From assembly GCA_002748705.1 (NCBI GenBank), contig PDSZ01000030.1, forward strand, positions 1 to 54,504: a DNA stretch of 54,504 bases, written 5' to 3'. The translations under genes and the position numbers were made by a program. Each line of letters begins with the position of its first letter. The stretch's first letter is position 1. Under the pieces are notes generated by a model. That model had not been told where the DNA came from. It worked only from the letters and a program-made list of their open reading frames with translations, and searched no databases. This document shows, piece after piece, positions 1-8,337 of the stretch. Source of the stretch: Candidatus Fermentibacterota bacterium. GTDB lineage: Bacteria > Fermentibacterota > Fermentibacteria > Fermentibacterales > Fermentibacteraceae.

Positions 1-93
1 CCAAAACTTGGGAATACTATTGAAACTGAAGGAGAGGTACAACAATCAGGAAAAGAAATAGAACTGAGTCTGACGGGCTTGGTGTCTAAGTGA
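1..93 (+). CDS. C-terminal end of an unidentified protein, cut by the window edge
   Basis: Frame 1 is open from the first base and ends at TGA 91-93, giving 30 residues (ending LSLTGLVSK) with an ordinary mix of charged and hydrophobic residues. No family can be recognised from so short a tail. About 250 bases without a convincing gene follow before the glycosyltransferase remnant on the other strand. It could be a chance open frame; the window edge hides the rest. Confidence 0.4.
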   Translation, partial: PKLGNTIETEGEVQQSGKEIELSLTGLVSK

Positions 94-343
94 AAATGAA
101 ATCTGTCTCATCCATGTTGACACGCTCCGATCTGTACCCATGGCAACTACCCTTCATGCCTGCAAGCTCTTTGCTTCTGAGTCAATCTTTGATTTAATCA
201 GTCTCCACGGAATAGGTTTATGAGTGATATTACACTGAGTATCTTCCCGGGTACCGTCTTGACCGTGAATGTAAAGTTTATTTTCGCTTCCTTTCAGTCC
301 GCTAACAATTCATTACGCAGAAAGAGCCTGTTCGACCTCTTCC

Positions 344-672
344 CTACCTCAGGAACGGCGGCTCTGACCAGTCCCAGAGTCTGTAGGAATTATCATCAAT
401 ATTGACTGGCTGTGTATTCCATTCATAAACATTCCATCGCCTCCTGAAGAATGAATGAGAATACTCACAGCTGAGAGCACAAGAAATATACCTGTCAGCG
501 GAATGCTCCTTTTCAGGCTGGAAATGGAAAGGTACAGAAGAAAAAAAGTGAACGGCAGAATCTCAGACATTAAACGGGAGCCGCAGCAGTGTCCTTCCCA
601 CCAGTGGGGAAAGAAAGAGATAGTAATCAGATGAAGAATAACAGCTGTGCTGCAGAGAACTGTCAGCCTCTT
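344..672 (-). pseudogene. Decayed C-terminal remnant of a GT-C (PMT/ArnT-like) membrane glycosyltransferase
   Basis: Read on the minus strand from 672, the frame gives a hydrophobic segment, then FFPHWWEGHCCGSRLMSEIL, then another hydrophobic helix ending near HSSGGDG. This resembles the last two membrane helices of GT-C mannosyl/arabinosyl-type transferases, where a WWGG...GPRLLTEILP-like motif is common. After GGDG (about position 430) the frame slips. The adjacent frame continues VYEWNTQPVNIDDNSYRLWD and WSEPPFLR to a TAG at 346-344, the ending I expect for this family, so one base appears to be missing. No start exists: a TGA (675-673) precedes the fragment and the next gene begins at 702. 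I read it as a truncated, frameshifted relic; a sequencing error could explain the shift but not the missing N-terminal part. Confidence 0.65.
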
Positions 673-701
673 TCAGGTTTCGCTGCAGCTGTTGATAAAT
701 G

Positions 702-1730
702 TTACCAGGCATTCTCACAGTGGTGCATCGCATATTTTCTTATGATTGCATCAGACAATGATGCTGTATAAAGATATTCACCGTCTACTGCTTTGATGAA
801 GATTATGCGGTCATGGCAAGGGACAGGAACAAAAAAATATCCAAGAAGCTCTCCGTGGTATTTCTCAAAGACATCGACTCTTTGATAATTGTTTTCCTCA
901 CTGCCCTGCCCCCATAACACATATATCATGCTTTGGTCTACACAGATATCCAGAACAACAGGAGTAAGGGTTCTGTTTCCGTATGGAGGCTGTTCCTCAT
1001 AGCTTGCCTCGAAAGGAGTGTCACCTTCAACTGTGAATACAAGATTGCCGTCTTTATCATACTTGAATATTTGATAGTCTACGATACTGGTATAGTAAAC
1101 GAAGCCTTCTTCATCCACATCAATAACACATGATGAAACTGCATATTTCTCCCAGTGGGGCATTTGGTCTGTTTCAATGCCGATCCTGCCGAACCTTCTC
1201 TCAATCTCTCCTTCCCTGCTGATTCTTGCTATAGGGTAATAGTCACTCCAATCTGCAATTGCAACTGAGCTGATAAAGATTTTGTTATCGGCGCCTGCAG
1301 CGAGATCAACAATGCATTCCACATCCGGAGATACAGTATTCAGATACCCTCCATCAGAATTGAATATTTTTATCGAAGCAGGCCCGTCTCCAATATACAG
1401 AATGTTATTGCTGTCCATATCAAAACAGAAACCCATTTGATTGAATTCTTCCGGCCCTTCTCCAGGTCTGCCAAAATCAAAGAGATAATTGCCGTTGCTG
1501 TCATAAACGAGAATTTTCATGGATACAGGGTCCAGTATGTAGAGGTTGTCCTCGTTGTCAAAAAGGATGTTTCCCGGCGTAAAATATTCTTCGGAAATAG
1601 AATTGCCATCTATTTCCATGACAATCTCAAGAGTTATTATCTCCCTTGGGTTCTCTGCGCATCCGGAGAGCAGCAGTGCAGCAACAGAATATTCCAGCAT
1701 GATTGCAGGCAAACTGTTCTTTACTTTCAT
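702..1730 (-). CDS. 6-bladed beta-propeller lipoprotein
   Basis: This 342-residue protein has a signal peptide ending in a lipobox (LLLSGC, Cys about residue 24), so it is probably lipid-anchored in the cell envelope. The rest is a run of beta-propeller (NHL/6-bladed) repeats with the usual phrases LYILDPVSMKILVYDSNGNY, FGRPGEGPEEF and IFKYDKDGNLVFTVEG. Such proteins are common in Bacteroidota-like genomes; their ligands are mostly unknown. It stands alone, with a remnant gene downstream and 110 bases separating it from the membrane protein gene upstream. The ATG at 1730 is preferred because it begins the signal peptide; its ribosome binding site is weak. The fold is well supported, the function is not. 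Confidence 0.8.
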   Translation of the reverse strand: MKVKNSLPAIMLEYSVAALLLSGCAENPREIITLEIVMEIDGNSISEEYFTPGNILFDNEDNLYILDPVSMKILVYDSNGNYLFDFGRPGEGPEEFNQMGFCFDMDSNNILYIGDGPASIKIFNSDGGYLNTVSPDVECIVDLAAGADNKIFISSVAIADWSDYYPIARISREGEIERRFGRIGIETDQMPHWEKYAVSSCVIDVDEEGFVYYTSIVDYQIFKYDKDGNLVFTVEGDTPFEASYEEQPPYGNRTLTPVVLDICVDQSMIYVLWGQGSEENNYQRVDVFEKYHGELLGYFFVPVPCHDRIIFIKAVDGEYLYTASLSDAIIRKYAMHHCENAW

Positions 1731-1840
1731 ACTTTAACTTTCTTTGGATGTTAACGAAATAGTATAAGCACGGCGTATAGCTCAGTTCCGCGACATATGC
1801 GCTCAGTTGAGGCTTGACTCTGCAGTACTTTTGCAGCTTT

Positions 1841-2377
1841 CTATACAGTTTTTCTTTTTGCCAGCCCCAGAATCAGACCGAGAACCAGTGACCATGCAGC
1901 TGCAAGACCTATCTGAACATCGTGGTTGGCTATGACGAATGTTACAGTGTGAGCAGGTATCCAGAACCAGAAAAGAGTTCTGATTGCTGTATCCATGCCC
2001 TTGTAGCCTTTGGTTCCCTGAAGCAGGTTGTCTTCCCACCTGTGAAAGAGCATCATCTGAGGCCCGAAGAAGGTGTTGGTTACAGTACTCTTGATAAAGG
2101 CAAAGAGCAGCACACTTGAAGATGCTATGTGAAGTTTAGCGTATAGAGCTTCAGTGAAGCCGTGCATGCCGGCAAAGCCTGTCTTTATGATGATTCCCAG
2201 AATACCCCAGCCCAGCATCTTTTTCAGAAAACCGAAGAAACCGTATTCAGGCTTCTTTCCGATAATCGCTGAGGCAATAAGGTCTCCAACCATTCCAAGC
2301 ACGGCAAACTGAACAAATGCTGCCTGAAAAGGATACTTCCCTACTGTTTCAACATACCACTGAAAAATGCCTGTCAT
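1841..2377 (-). CDS. Small integral membrane protein, possibly Mpv17-like
   Basis: The 178-residue protein has about four hydrophobic segments (near 20-40, 50-70, 85-110 and 140-172) with an amphipathic stretch FFGPQMMLFHRWEDNL between the third and fourth. The size and the Trp/Pro-containing third and fourth helices recall the Mpv17/PMP22 family, but I cannot confirm this by eye. Its ATG overlaps the stop of the BatD gene by four bases (ATGA), so it is the last gene of the bat operon and is probably translated together with it. It ends in a basic tail, AKRKTV. Function unknown. Confidence 0.7.
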   Translation of the reverse strand: MTGIFQWYVETVGKYPFQAAFVQFAVLGMVGDLIASAIIGKKPEYGFFGFLKKMLGWGILGIIIKTGFAGMHGFTEALYAKLHIASSSVLLFAFIKSTVTNTFFGPQMMLFHRWEDNLLQGTKGYKGMDTAIRTLFWFWIPAHTVTFVIANHDVQIGLAAAWSLVLGLILGLAKRKTV

Positions 2378-3954
2378 TCCTCTTTCCCATTCTTTTTCAT
2401 ATCCTCATTAAGTTCGCTGATAAGTTCCTGCGCAGTTTTTTTCATTCTGCTGAATGCTGCAGAAGAAACTTCCTTCTCACTCATAGAGGTTTCAAGGTCC
2501 TTCCAGAAACGAAGTACCCTTCTTGCAAGGAGAGTATCTGAATCGCTGTCACTGAGAAGCTTATCAAGTTCCTCAAACCCGAGATAATTCCTGCTGCCTG
2601 AAAGAAGTACCGAGAGTTCGTTTTCAAGTCCGGACATCAATTCATCCATGTCTTCTGCTTCAGCTATAGAACTCATTCTTCTGGCTTTTCTGCCGGCGGA
2701 GATCCCCAGGAACACTGCCATAAGCAGCGCTGCAGAACCTACTGCTGTTATCCATACTGACGATGAGATCCCTTCCTCTTCACTCTCAAGTTCAATCACC
2801 TGGTTGTTTCTGGGAATAACAGCAACCACCAGAGAACACGGCTCTATAATCGCACTACGATACTCTCCACAGGTTCTGTCCAGCCATACAAGGGTGTCAG
2901 GGCCCAGAATACTGGTTCCTGTATCCTCAGGCTCCAGAATGAAATCCCACCACTTCTTGTTATCTGCTGATCCGCCTCCTGCAGGAATGATAGATGAAGA
3001 GCCTCTTACAGTAAGCTCAGGCCTTTCTTCCATGTAAATACTTCCAGGGCCATTACAGGTCACTCTGAATGTAAGCTCTCCACCTTGCCCCGGCGGTACA
3101 GGCAGCTGTTCCACCTTTACTGAGATGCTGTCCAGCAGTGTTCCGTCCCAATTGTCAGGGGGATTATCAGGAAAGGGGTATACAGGAAGAACTATGGGTT
3201 CGTTCTCGATATTCCAGGCATTAAGTTTTCCCCAGTAGTCGTATTCAGTTCCCGTTACCTCAGCTTCAAAGAGAGGAGCGTAAAGACTTCCTGCAGCAGC
3301 AGGGGTCATTTCCACTATGGCAAGCAGACTTCGCTGTGAATTAACATGTTTTCCTGCTGGTTCCCAGTTGCTGTCAAGAATGGTTTCAACATCAAGGATT
3401 ACACCCAGCTCAGGTGCGTTCCACCAGTAGGTAACATTCTCCACTCCGGTTCTGGCATAGACATAGTAATCAATTGTCAGCCTGGTTCCAGGATAGATCA
3501 GCCCACCTGGATCATGGAGTACTGCCTCGAGCCATACAAGCTCGTTACGGGATGCTGTGCTGTCTCCTGAACCCTGAACGGTTCCGGTACCAATTAACTC
3601 TATCTCAATTTCATCAAGGGTGTAGTCTCCTAATCCGCCCAGATGAATACGCACTGGTCTGATGTATTCAGTTCCGGTCCCTGTGGCGGAGAACCGTATC
3701 TGATACACCATTGTCTGTGTAAGCTGCCTGCCTGAACCTGTGTTGACTGTTGAAATACTTGTGGAAGATGAACTGCCCATGAAGGAAAGGCCATTGGAAG
3801 TCTCAATGTTACGGGCAGTAATGCCTGTGCATTCAGGTTCATAACAGGTTACAGTGAGACTGAATGTCTCCCCGCTCTGAACTGAATCAGGAACATCAAC
3901 GGTGAAAGGCTCACCGACTCCTGCAAGAGTTATCAGAAGAAAAAGACCTACCAA
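2374..3954 (-). CDS. batD: BatD-like aerotolerance protein
   Basis: The 526-residue product begins with a short signal peptide, then Ig-like beta domains of the BatD (oxygen tolerance) family: VDVPDSVQSGETFSLTVTC at the N-terminus, and a partner block around residues 95-260. A single membrane helix near residue 415 (SSVWITAVGSAALLMAVFLG) is followed by a cytoplasmic alpha-helical tail. BatD is thought to be a periplasmic partner of the membrane VWA proteins BatA and BatB; the exact biochemical role is not established. The start is a TTG at 3954 inside the end of the batC-like gene (TTGGTAG, seven-base overlap); no ATG or GTG lies nearby. The last four bases overlap the next gene. Confidence 0.85.
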   Translation of the reverse strand: MVGLFLLITLAGVGEPFTVDVPDSVQSGETFSLTVTCYEPECTGITARNIETSNGLSFMGSSSSTSISTVNTGSGRQLTQTMVYQIRFSATGTGTEYIRPVRIHLGGLGDYTLDEIEIELIGTGTVQGSGDSTASRNELVWLEAVLHDPGGLIYPGTRLTIDYYVYARTGVENVTYWWNAPELGVILDVETILDSNWEPAGKHVNSQRSLLAIVEMTPAAAGSLYAPLFEAEVTGTEYDYWGKLNAWNIENEPIVLPVYPFPDNPPDNWDGTLLDSISVKVEQLPVPPGQGGELTFRVTCNGPGSIYMEERPELTVRGSSSIIPAGGGSADNKKWWDFILEPEDTGTSILGPDTLVWLDRTCGEYRSAIIEPCSLVVAVIPRNNQVIELESEEEGISSSVWITAVGSAALLMAVFLGISAGRKARRMSSIAEAEDMDELMSGLENELSVLLSGSRNYLGFEELDKLLSDSDSDTLLARRVLRFWKDLETSMSEKEVSSAAFSRMKKTAQELISELNEDMKKNGKEE

Positions 3955-4691
3955 ATCGGGGCTCCCATGGCACCGCCGGATGAAACTGAAGCTGTGTCAG
4001 CTTCGGCTTCTTCAACCATGTCAAGAATAGTTTGAGCAATTTCCGGAGTCATTTCAGGGTTAGATGGAGGAGGCGGCTGTTCTTCAGACTCTTCTTCCTG
4101 ATTCTCCTGATCTTCCTGATCCTGCTGGTTGTTCTGATCCTCCTGATCTTCTTGATCTTCCTGATCCTGCTGGTCGTCCTGATCCTCTTGATTTTCCTGA
4201 TCTTCCTGATCCTCCTGATTTTCCTGGTCGTCCTGGTTCTGCTGATCCTGATCAGGCGGAGGCTCATTCTGCCGGAGCCACTTTATGGCAACTTCTCTGT
4301 TCTGAAGCATCCGTTCAGTTGCAGTGCCTTGAGTAACCCATGGCTCCACCATCTCCACAACACTCTGAACTCCGTTGTAGTCCCCTGCTGCCATCGAATT
4401 GCCCAGCCTTGCAGAAGAGAGTGCTTCTGTGAGTGTGTCTTCGCCTATTGAGCCCTGTGGGATTAGTGAAAGAAGGCTGTCGGCAGTGGAAAAGTCCCCT
4501 TGCAGCATAATTGCTGTTGCTGCATTGTAGCCTGCTCTTTCATTGTCAGGCATTCTTTCTGCAATATTGTTTACCAATGGAAAAGCTTCTTCGTAAAGGT
4601 TTTCAGATGTGAGCTGGACCACCTGATTGTAAATATCCAACAGCGGTGTTTGTGCAGGTGAAGCTGCGAGAAGAAGAATCATAATCATCAT
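3948..4691 (-). CDS. batC: BatC-like TPR protein with a long Asp/Gln/Glu repeat tract
   Basis: A signal peptide (MIMILLLAASPAQT) is followed by about 120 residues of helical TPR-like sequence (YNQVVQLTSENLYEEAFPLV, AGYNAATAIMLQGDFSTADS). Next comes a strikingly low-complexity segment of about 60 residues made almost only of D, Q, E and N in DQE/NQE units (roughly residues 146-202), then PPPPSNPEMTPEIAQ and a short helical tail ending GAMGAPIW. Position between BatB and BatD, plus TPRs, fits BatC. The acidic/amide tract is probably a flexible periplasmic linker; its codons form imperfect 9-base repeats. The start ATG overlaps the batB stop by four bases; two further ATGs follow immediately, so the exact start is uncertain. 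Confidence 0.8.
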   Translation of the reverse strand: MMIMILLLAASPAQTPLLDIYNQVVQLTSENLYEEAFPLVNNIAERMPDNERAGYNAATAIMLQGDFSTADSLLSLIPQGSIGEDTLTEALSSARLGNSMAAGDYNGVQSVVEMVEPWVTQGTATERMLQNREVAIKWLRQNEPPPDQDQQNQDDQENQEDQEDQENQEDQDDQQDQEDQEDQEDQNNQQDQEDQENQEEESEEQPPPPSNPEMTPEIAQTILDMVEEAEADTASVSSGGAMGAPIW

Positions 4692-5665
4692 GCTCCCCTC
4701 CTCTCAAGGAAAAGCGCTGCAAAGAGCAATGCAAGCCCTCCTGCAAGGAACAGCTGATACCGTCTGGCGCCTGATGCTCCTGCTATTTCCGCATCAACTT
4801 TTGCTGAACTCCGTCTGAGCAGCTCTTTGAGAGGTACAGAGAGATCTCCTGCTTCAGATATTCTGGTGTAGAATCCACCTGTACCTTCAGCAAGCTCTTC
4901 AAGCCATTCTTCCTCCAGAACTGTTCTTACAGTGTCTCCCTGCCAGACCAGCGGGCCGGAATCACCTGGTACCATAGTTGGAGTGTCACCTCCTACTCCT
5001 ACCGTAGCCAGAGCTATATCTCTCCTGTTAGCCTCATCAATTGCTTCTGTCAGAGTGTAATCGTGAAATCCGCCATCAGAAAAAATGATGCCTACTCTGC
5101 CTTCCATATCCATGTCAGGCAGTGCAGTTACCATCACATCAACCAGATTGCTCAGCGCTGTTCCGCTGGGCAGTGCTGTGTCATCTCCAGGGGTGTCCGG
5201 TATTCTGTTCAGTATAAACTGGGAATCCAGAGTGATAGGTACAGCAAGTCTTGAGTGTCCGCTGAAGAGAACCAGGCTGAATCTGGTTTCAGGCATGGAC
5301 TCCACAATTCTGCAAATCTCAAGAGCGGCCCTGCCAAGTCTGGTAGGCGCCTCATCGTCGCACCACATGGATCTGGACACATCAAGAGCAACAACAACAT
5401 TTTCCCCGCCGGAAGGGATGTAGGCTTCTGAAGTGCCCCACACTGGACCGGCAGCTGCAACAGCGAAAAGAATTATCGCCAGAGAGATAAGAACCCTGCT
5501 CAATGTGTGTTCAGCAGGAGGCGAGATGCCAATCCTTTCCCACAGTACAGGCCTTACGAAACGCCTCAGCCTCTTGCTGTCATTCCTGAGCCATCGGGTT
5601 CTGAGCCACCAGTAAAGGGGCGCAAGAAGAGCAGCGAGAAGCATCCATGATCTCTGAAATTCCAT
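4688..5665 (-). CDS. batB: BatB-like VWA membrane protein
   Basis: The 325-residue protein has an N-terminal hydrophobic pair of helices (about 5-20 and 58-78), a von Willebrand A domain, and a C-terminal helix (QLFLAGGLALLFAALFLERR). The MIDAS metal site is intact: VVALDVSRSMWCDDEAPTRL (DxSxS), a central Thr/Gly loop (DDTALPSGTALS) and IIFSDGG. In Bat operons two membrane VWA proteins act with a MoxR ATPase as an envelope stress or metal-protein assembly module; this is known for the family, not shown here. Its ATG at 5665 overlaps the batA stop by one base (TGATG). Confidence 0.9.
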   Translation of the reverse strand: MEFQRSWMLLAALLAPLYWWLRTRWLRNDSKRLRRFVRPVLWERIGISPPAEHTLSRVLISLAIILFAVAAAGPVWGTSEAYIPSGGENVVVALDVSRSMWCDDEAPTRLGRAALEICRIVESMPETRFSLVLFSGHSRLAVPITLDSQFILNRIPDTPGDDTALPSGTALSNLVDVMVTALPDMDMEGRVGIIFSDGGFHDYTLTEAIDEANRRDIALATVGVGGDTPTMVPGDSGPLVWQGDTVRTVLEEEWLEELAEGTGGFYTRISEAGDLSVPLKELLRRSSAKVDAEIAGASGARRYQLFLAGGLALLFAALFLERRGA

Positions 5666-6606
5666 CAGCAGCCGCCTCCTGTTACTCTAAAGGCTTTCCA
5701 CCGTGAGTATTCCCCCACTGCAAGAAGAAGAAGACCGGCAATCAGCCAGCCAAGGTAGTGATCGCGGTAGACATAGAGCCCGGACTCAGGAAGCAATGAA
5801 GCTTCAAGTTCGTCAATCTCTTCGTAAACTTCTTCCAGATCATCCCTGTTGTACACATTGAAAAGTCGTCCGTTGTTCAGTTCAGCAATTTGTGACAGGG
5901 TTTCCCTGTCAACATCGTAGCCGCTGTTCTCCCTGCCTATTGCAACAGTATATACTGCAATGCTGTCTCCGTGAAGGGTATTAACCGCCTGGGCCACTGT
6001 AACAGGGTCAACAACACCTGCTGTCTCAACGCCGTCAGAGAGAAGTACTATAACCCTTCTGTCGGTACTTGAAGCTCCAAGCCCCCTTGCTGCAGTCGCA
6101 AGACCTGCTCCTATGGCCGTTCCGTCTGTAAGAAATCCCAGTTCAGCATTTCTTATGAACCTTTCGAGTGTGGCGTGATCAAAGGTGGGCGGACAGATTG
6201 TGACAGGCTCTGCAGCATAGAGAACAAGGCCTATTCTGTCATTGGGCCTGTCATCTATGAACTTCAGAGCAGCATCTTTGGCCACTTCAAGCCTGTTGGG
6301 ATCGTAATCCTCTGCAAGCATGCTTGTTGAGACATCAAGGGTAAGTACTATATCCACACCTTCAGCGGCATCAGGAAGCCTTTCGAACCCTGTCTGCGGC
6401 CTGGCCAGTGCAATGATAAGGCAGGTTATACCTGCCCAGGGAAGAAAGACGGTAAAGAAACCGCCTGTGGTGGAGGCTGGTGTGTGAGTAAAGGGGCCTG
6501 TAAAGATTGCCCCTCTGTTTTGTGTTGTCTTCTTCCTCTTTGTCAGATATGCAACGAAAAGTGCCACCGGAAGAATGAGCAGCGCCGGAAAGAATTCAAA
6601 TCTCAT
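5665..6606 (-). CDS. batA: BatA-like VWA membrane protein
   Basis: A VWA-domain membrane protein of 313 residues. Order: N-terminal helix (FFPALLILPVALFVAYL), second helix near residue 55, VWA domain with MIDAS LTLDVSTSMLAEDYDPNRLE, FLTDGTAIGAGLATAARGL and VIVLLSDGVETAG, and a C-terminal helix (YLGWLIAGLLLLAVGEYSRW). This is the canonical BatA layout. I chose ATG 6606 over an ATG four codons upstream because 6606 forms an ATGA overlap with the preceding gene and has AGGAG nine bases upstream. Works with the MoxR and DUF58 products encoded just upstream in the operon. Confidence 0.92.
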   Translation of the reverse strand: MRFEFFPALLILPVALFVAYLTKRKKTTQNRGAIFTGPFTHTPASTTGGFFTVFLPWAGITCLIIALARPQTGFERLPDAAEGVDIVLTLDVSTSMLAEDYDPNRLEVAKDAALKFIDDRPNDRIGLVLYAAEPVTICPPTFDHATLERFIRNAELGFLTDGTAIGAGLATAARGLGASSTDRRVIVLLSDGVETAGVVDPVTVAQAVNTLHGDSIAVYTVAIGRENSGYDVDRETLSQIAELNNGRLFNVYNRDDLEEVYEEIDELEASLLPESGLYVYRDHYLGWLIAGLLLLAVGEYSRWKAFRVTGGGC

Positions 6607-7445
6607 TTTCGCGCCCACTCCTTTCTGATGGCTGCAAGTTTTCTGATGAAGGTTGTGGACTTGTCCTTTGAACTGCCCCAGTCAGCGTAGAGCTGAAGAA
6701 TGATTTCCTTCACAAGAGGCGAAGCTTCTTTAAGGAATTTTCTGCCGTCACCTGTTGCTGCAAGGGCTCTGGATATCTGATTCAGAGTAAGAGCACGATT
6801 AACAACTCCGAACCTGCCTGCTACTGTTACTCTCAACTGTCTGTCTATCTCCTGATAAAGTTCAGGCCATCTTCCATAAATGAAGCTCTCGGATTCAAGG
6901 AGAGCAAGAGCCTCCTTTTCAGCAATGTGCCCTGCAGGTATCTCTTCCGCAGGTGCTGTCTGATCAGCTGATCCTTTTCTTCTCCGTTTATAAATAAAGA
7001 ATGCTGAAGTACCGGCAATAACCACTGCCAGTGAGACCCACAGCCAGGGGAATGGAGGCTTTTTGTTCCAGACAAGCCAGAATGACATGTTTCTGGCGTA
7101 ATCCTCAGGGAACCCGGGCGGTATGTTCGTGAAGCATGGAAAAACCGGCATTGACGGATCCATCAGGCTGTCTGGCAACAGAGGTTCAACGGTTACCATG
7201 GGCGGTTTAAGCTCCAGCGTGTCTCCCTCAGTGTTCCATGCAGTAAGATACGGAAGGTCAAGAGTATCCTGCAGTAACAGGGGAACCACTGTGAAAACAC
7301 CGTTTTCACCGCTAAGAACAATCCAGGTGGAGTCTTCCGGCAATACTCCGGTCTCATAACCCTCCGGAACCTGATATGTGACTGTTCCAGGCTGACCTGA
7401 AGTGAGTTCAATCAGGGAGCAGAAAAGCAGAACAAGCACAGGCAT
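6603..7445 (-). CDS. Membrane-anchored partner protein of the bat operon (DUF4381-like)
   Basis: The 280-residue product has a signal peptide (MPVLVLLFCSLIELTSG), about 110 residues of beta-rich periplasmic sequence, a membrane helix (FPWLWVSLAVVIAGTSAFFI) followed by the basic KRRRKGS, and a helical cytoplasmic domain. A protein of this topology is usual between the DUF58 and BatA genes in such operons and is often annotated DUF4381 or BatD-like. Overlaps of one base with the DUF58 gene (TGATG) and four with batA (ATGA) show tight coupling. I infer a role as adaptor between the VWA proteins and the envelope; no catalytic motif is visible. Confidence 0.75.
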   Translation of the reverse strand: MPVLVLLFCSLIELTSGQPGTVTYQVPEGYETGVLPEDSTWIVLSGENGVFTVVPLLLQDTLDLPYLTAWNTEGDTLELKPPMVTVEPLLPDSLMDPSMPVFPCFTNIPPGFPEDYARNMSFWLVWNKKPPFPWLWVSLAVVIAGTSAFFIYKRRRKGSADQTAPAEEIPAGHIAEKEALALLESESFIYGRWPELYQEIDRQLRVTVAGRFGVVNRALTLNQISRALAATGDGRKFLKEASPLVKEIILQLYADWGSSKDKSTTFIRKLAAIRKEWARK

Positions 7446-8332
7446 CAGTGGGCCCTTCTTCTCTTTCTGAGATGGAAGAATCGTCTCAGAGGAAGTATCA
7501 GATCATCGGTTGTGGAGATGCTCACAACATCAAGCCTTGCCTTTCGGCAAAGCAGTTCCCGTGCTGCTGTCTGTTCCTGTACTTTGGCAGCATAGGCCCT
7601 CTGCCATAAGCGGCTTGAGGTGTTCACCACGGATGCTTTACCGGTTTCCGGATCTCTGAACCGTATTCTGCCCACATCAGGCATTCTCAGTTCTCTGGGA
7701 TCAAAAACATGTATGCCCACCATATCATGCTTGGCAGAGAAAACCTTCAGCTGTCTCTCCCCTTCGGTACCGAATCTGAAATCGCTCACAAGAAATATCA
7801 GTGCCTTTCTTTTCAAAACCCTGCCAAGAAACTTAAGGGCCTTCTCAATATCAGCCTTTTCCTGATGATCCGATGCCTGAAGCACCTTCTGAACCAGTGC
7901 CAGAGCATGCCCTCTCCCCTTTTCAGGAGGAACATAGTCGTAGACACGGTCGCCGAAGGTAAGAAGCCCTATTCTGTCACCGCTGCCTGAAGCGGAAAGG
8001 GCGATAACAGCAGATGTTTCCGCCACCCTGTCTGCTTTGGTAAGGTTTATAGAGCCAAAGTTCAGACTGCCTGAGACATCAACCATGAGTATTACCTGAA
8101 GCTCCCGCTCCTCGGAAAGAATCTTAACGAACGGAGTAGTTGCGCGGGCTGTTACATTCCAGTCTATAAGCCTGGGGTCATCTCCTTCAACATAGGGTCT
8201 GTAATCACAGAACTCCATGCCCTGCCCGCGGAATACAGACCGGTAGTTTCCACCCATGAGCTGGTCCACAAGTTTTCTGGTGTGTATCTCTATTCTCTGT
8301 ACCCGTCTGAACAGGCTGTGAGCTGTTTCCAC
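7445..8332 (-). CDS. DUF58 domain protein of the bat operon
   Basis: 295 residues with the DUF58 signature near the N-terminus, FCDYRPYVEGDDPRLIDWNV, followed by TARATTPFVK, then a VWA-like core (VILMVDVSGSLNFGS and LIFLVSDFRF). DUF58 proteins nearly always sit directly after a MoxR ATPase and are thought to be its partner or substrate-binding component. No membrane helices are seen, so it is probably cytoplasmic. The gene follows moxR after five bases and overlaps the next gene by one. The DxSxS motif (DVSGS) is present, so this version may bind a metal. Confidence 0.92.
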   Translation of the reverse strand: METAHSLFRRVQRIEIHTRKLVDQLMGGNYRSVFRGQGMEFCDYRPYVEGDDPRLIDWNVTARATTPFVKILSEERELQVILMVDVSGSLNFGSINLTKADRVAETSAVIALSASGSGDRIGLLTFGDRVYDYVPPEKGRGHALALVQKVLQASDHQEKADIEKALKFLGRVLKRKALIFLVSDFRFGTEGERQLKVFSAKHDMVGIHVFDPRELRMPDVGRIRFRDPETGKASVVNTSSRLWQRAYAAKVQEQTAARELLCRKARLDVVSISTTDDLILPLRRFFHLRKRRRAH

Positions 8333-8337
8333 AGCAG

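Noticed and set aside
4079..4260. Repeat array that could suggest a CRISPR or satellite
   Set aside because: Units are about 9 bases, imperfect, without spacers, and in frame with a coding sequence.
4032..4451. Long open frames on both strands across the Asp/Gln/Glu tract
   Set aside because: They come from the 9-base repeat structure of the batC-like gene; their products are monotonous (Leu/Ile or Arg/Ile runs) and lack starts or ribosome sites.
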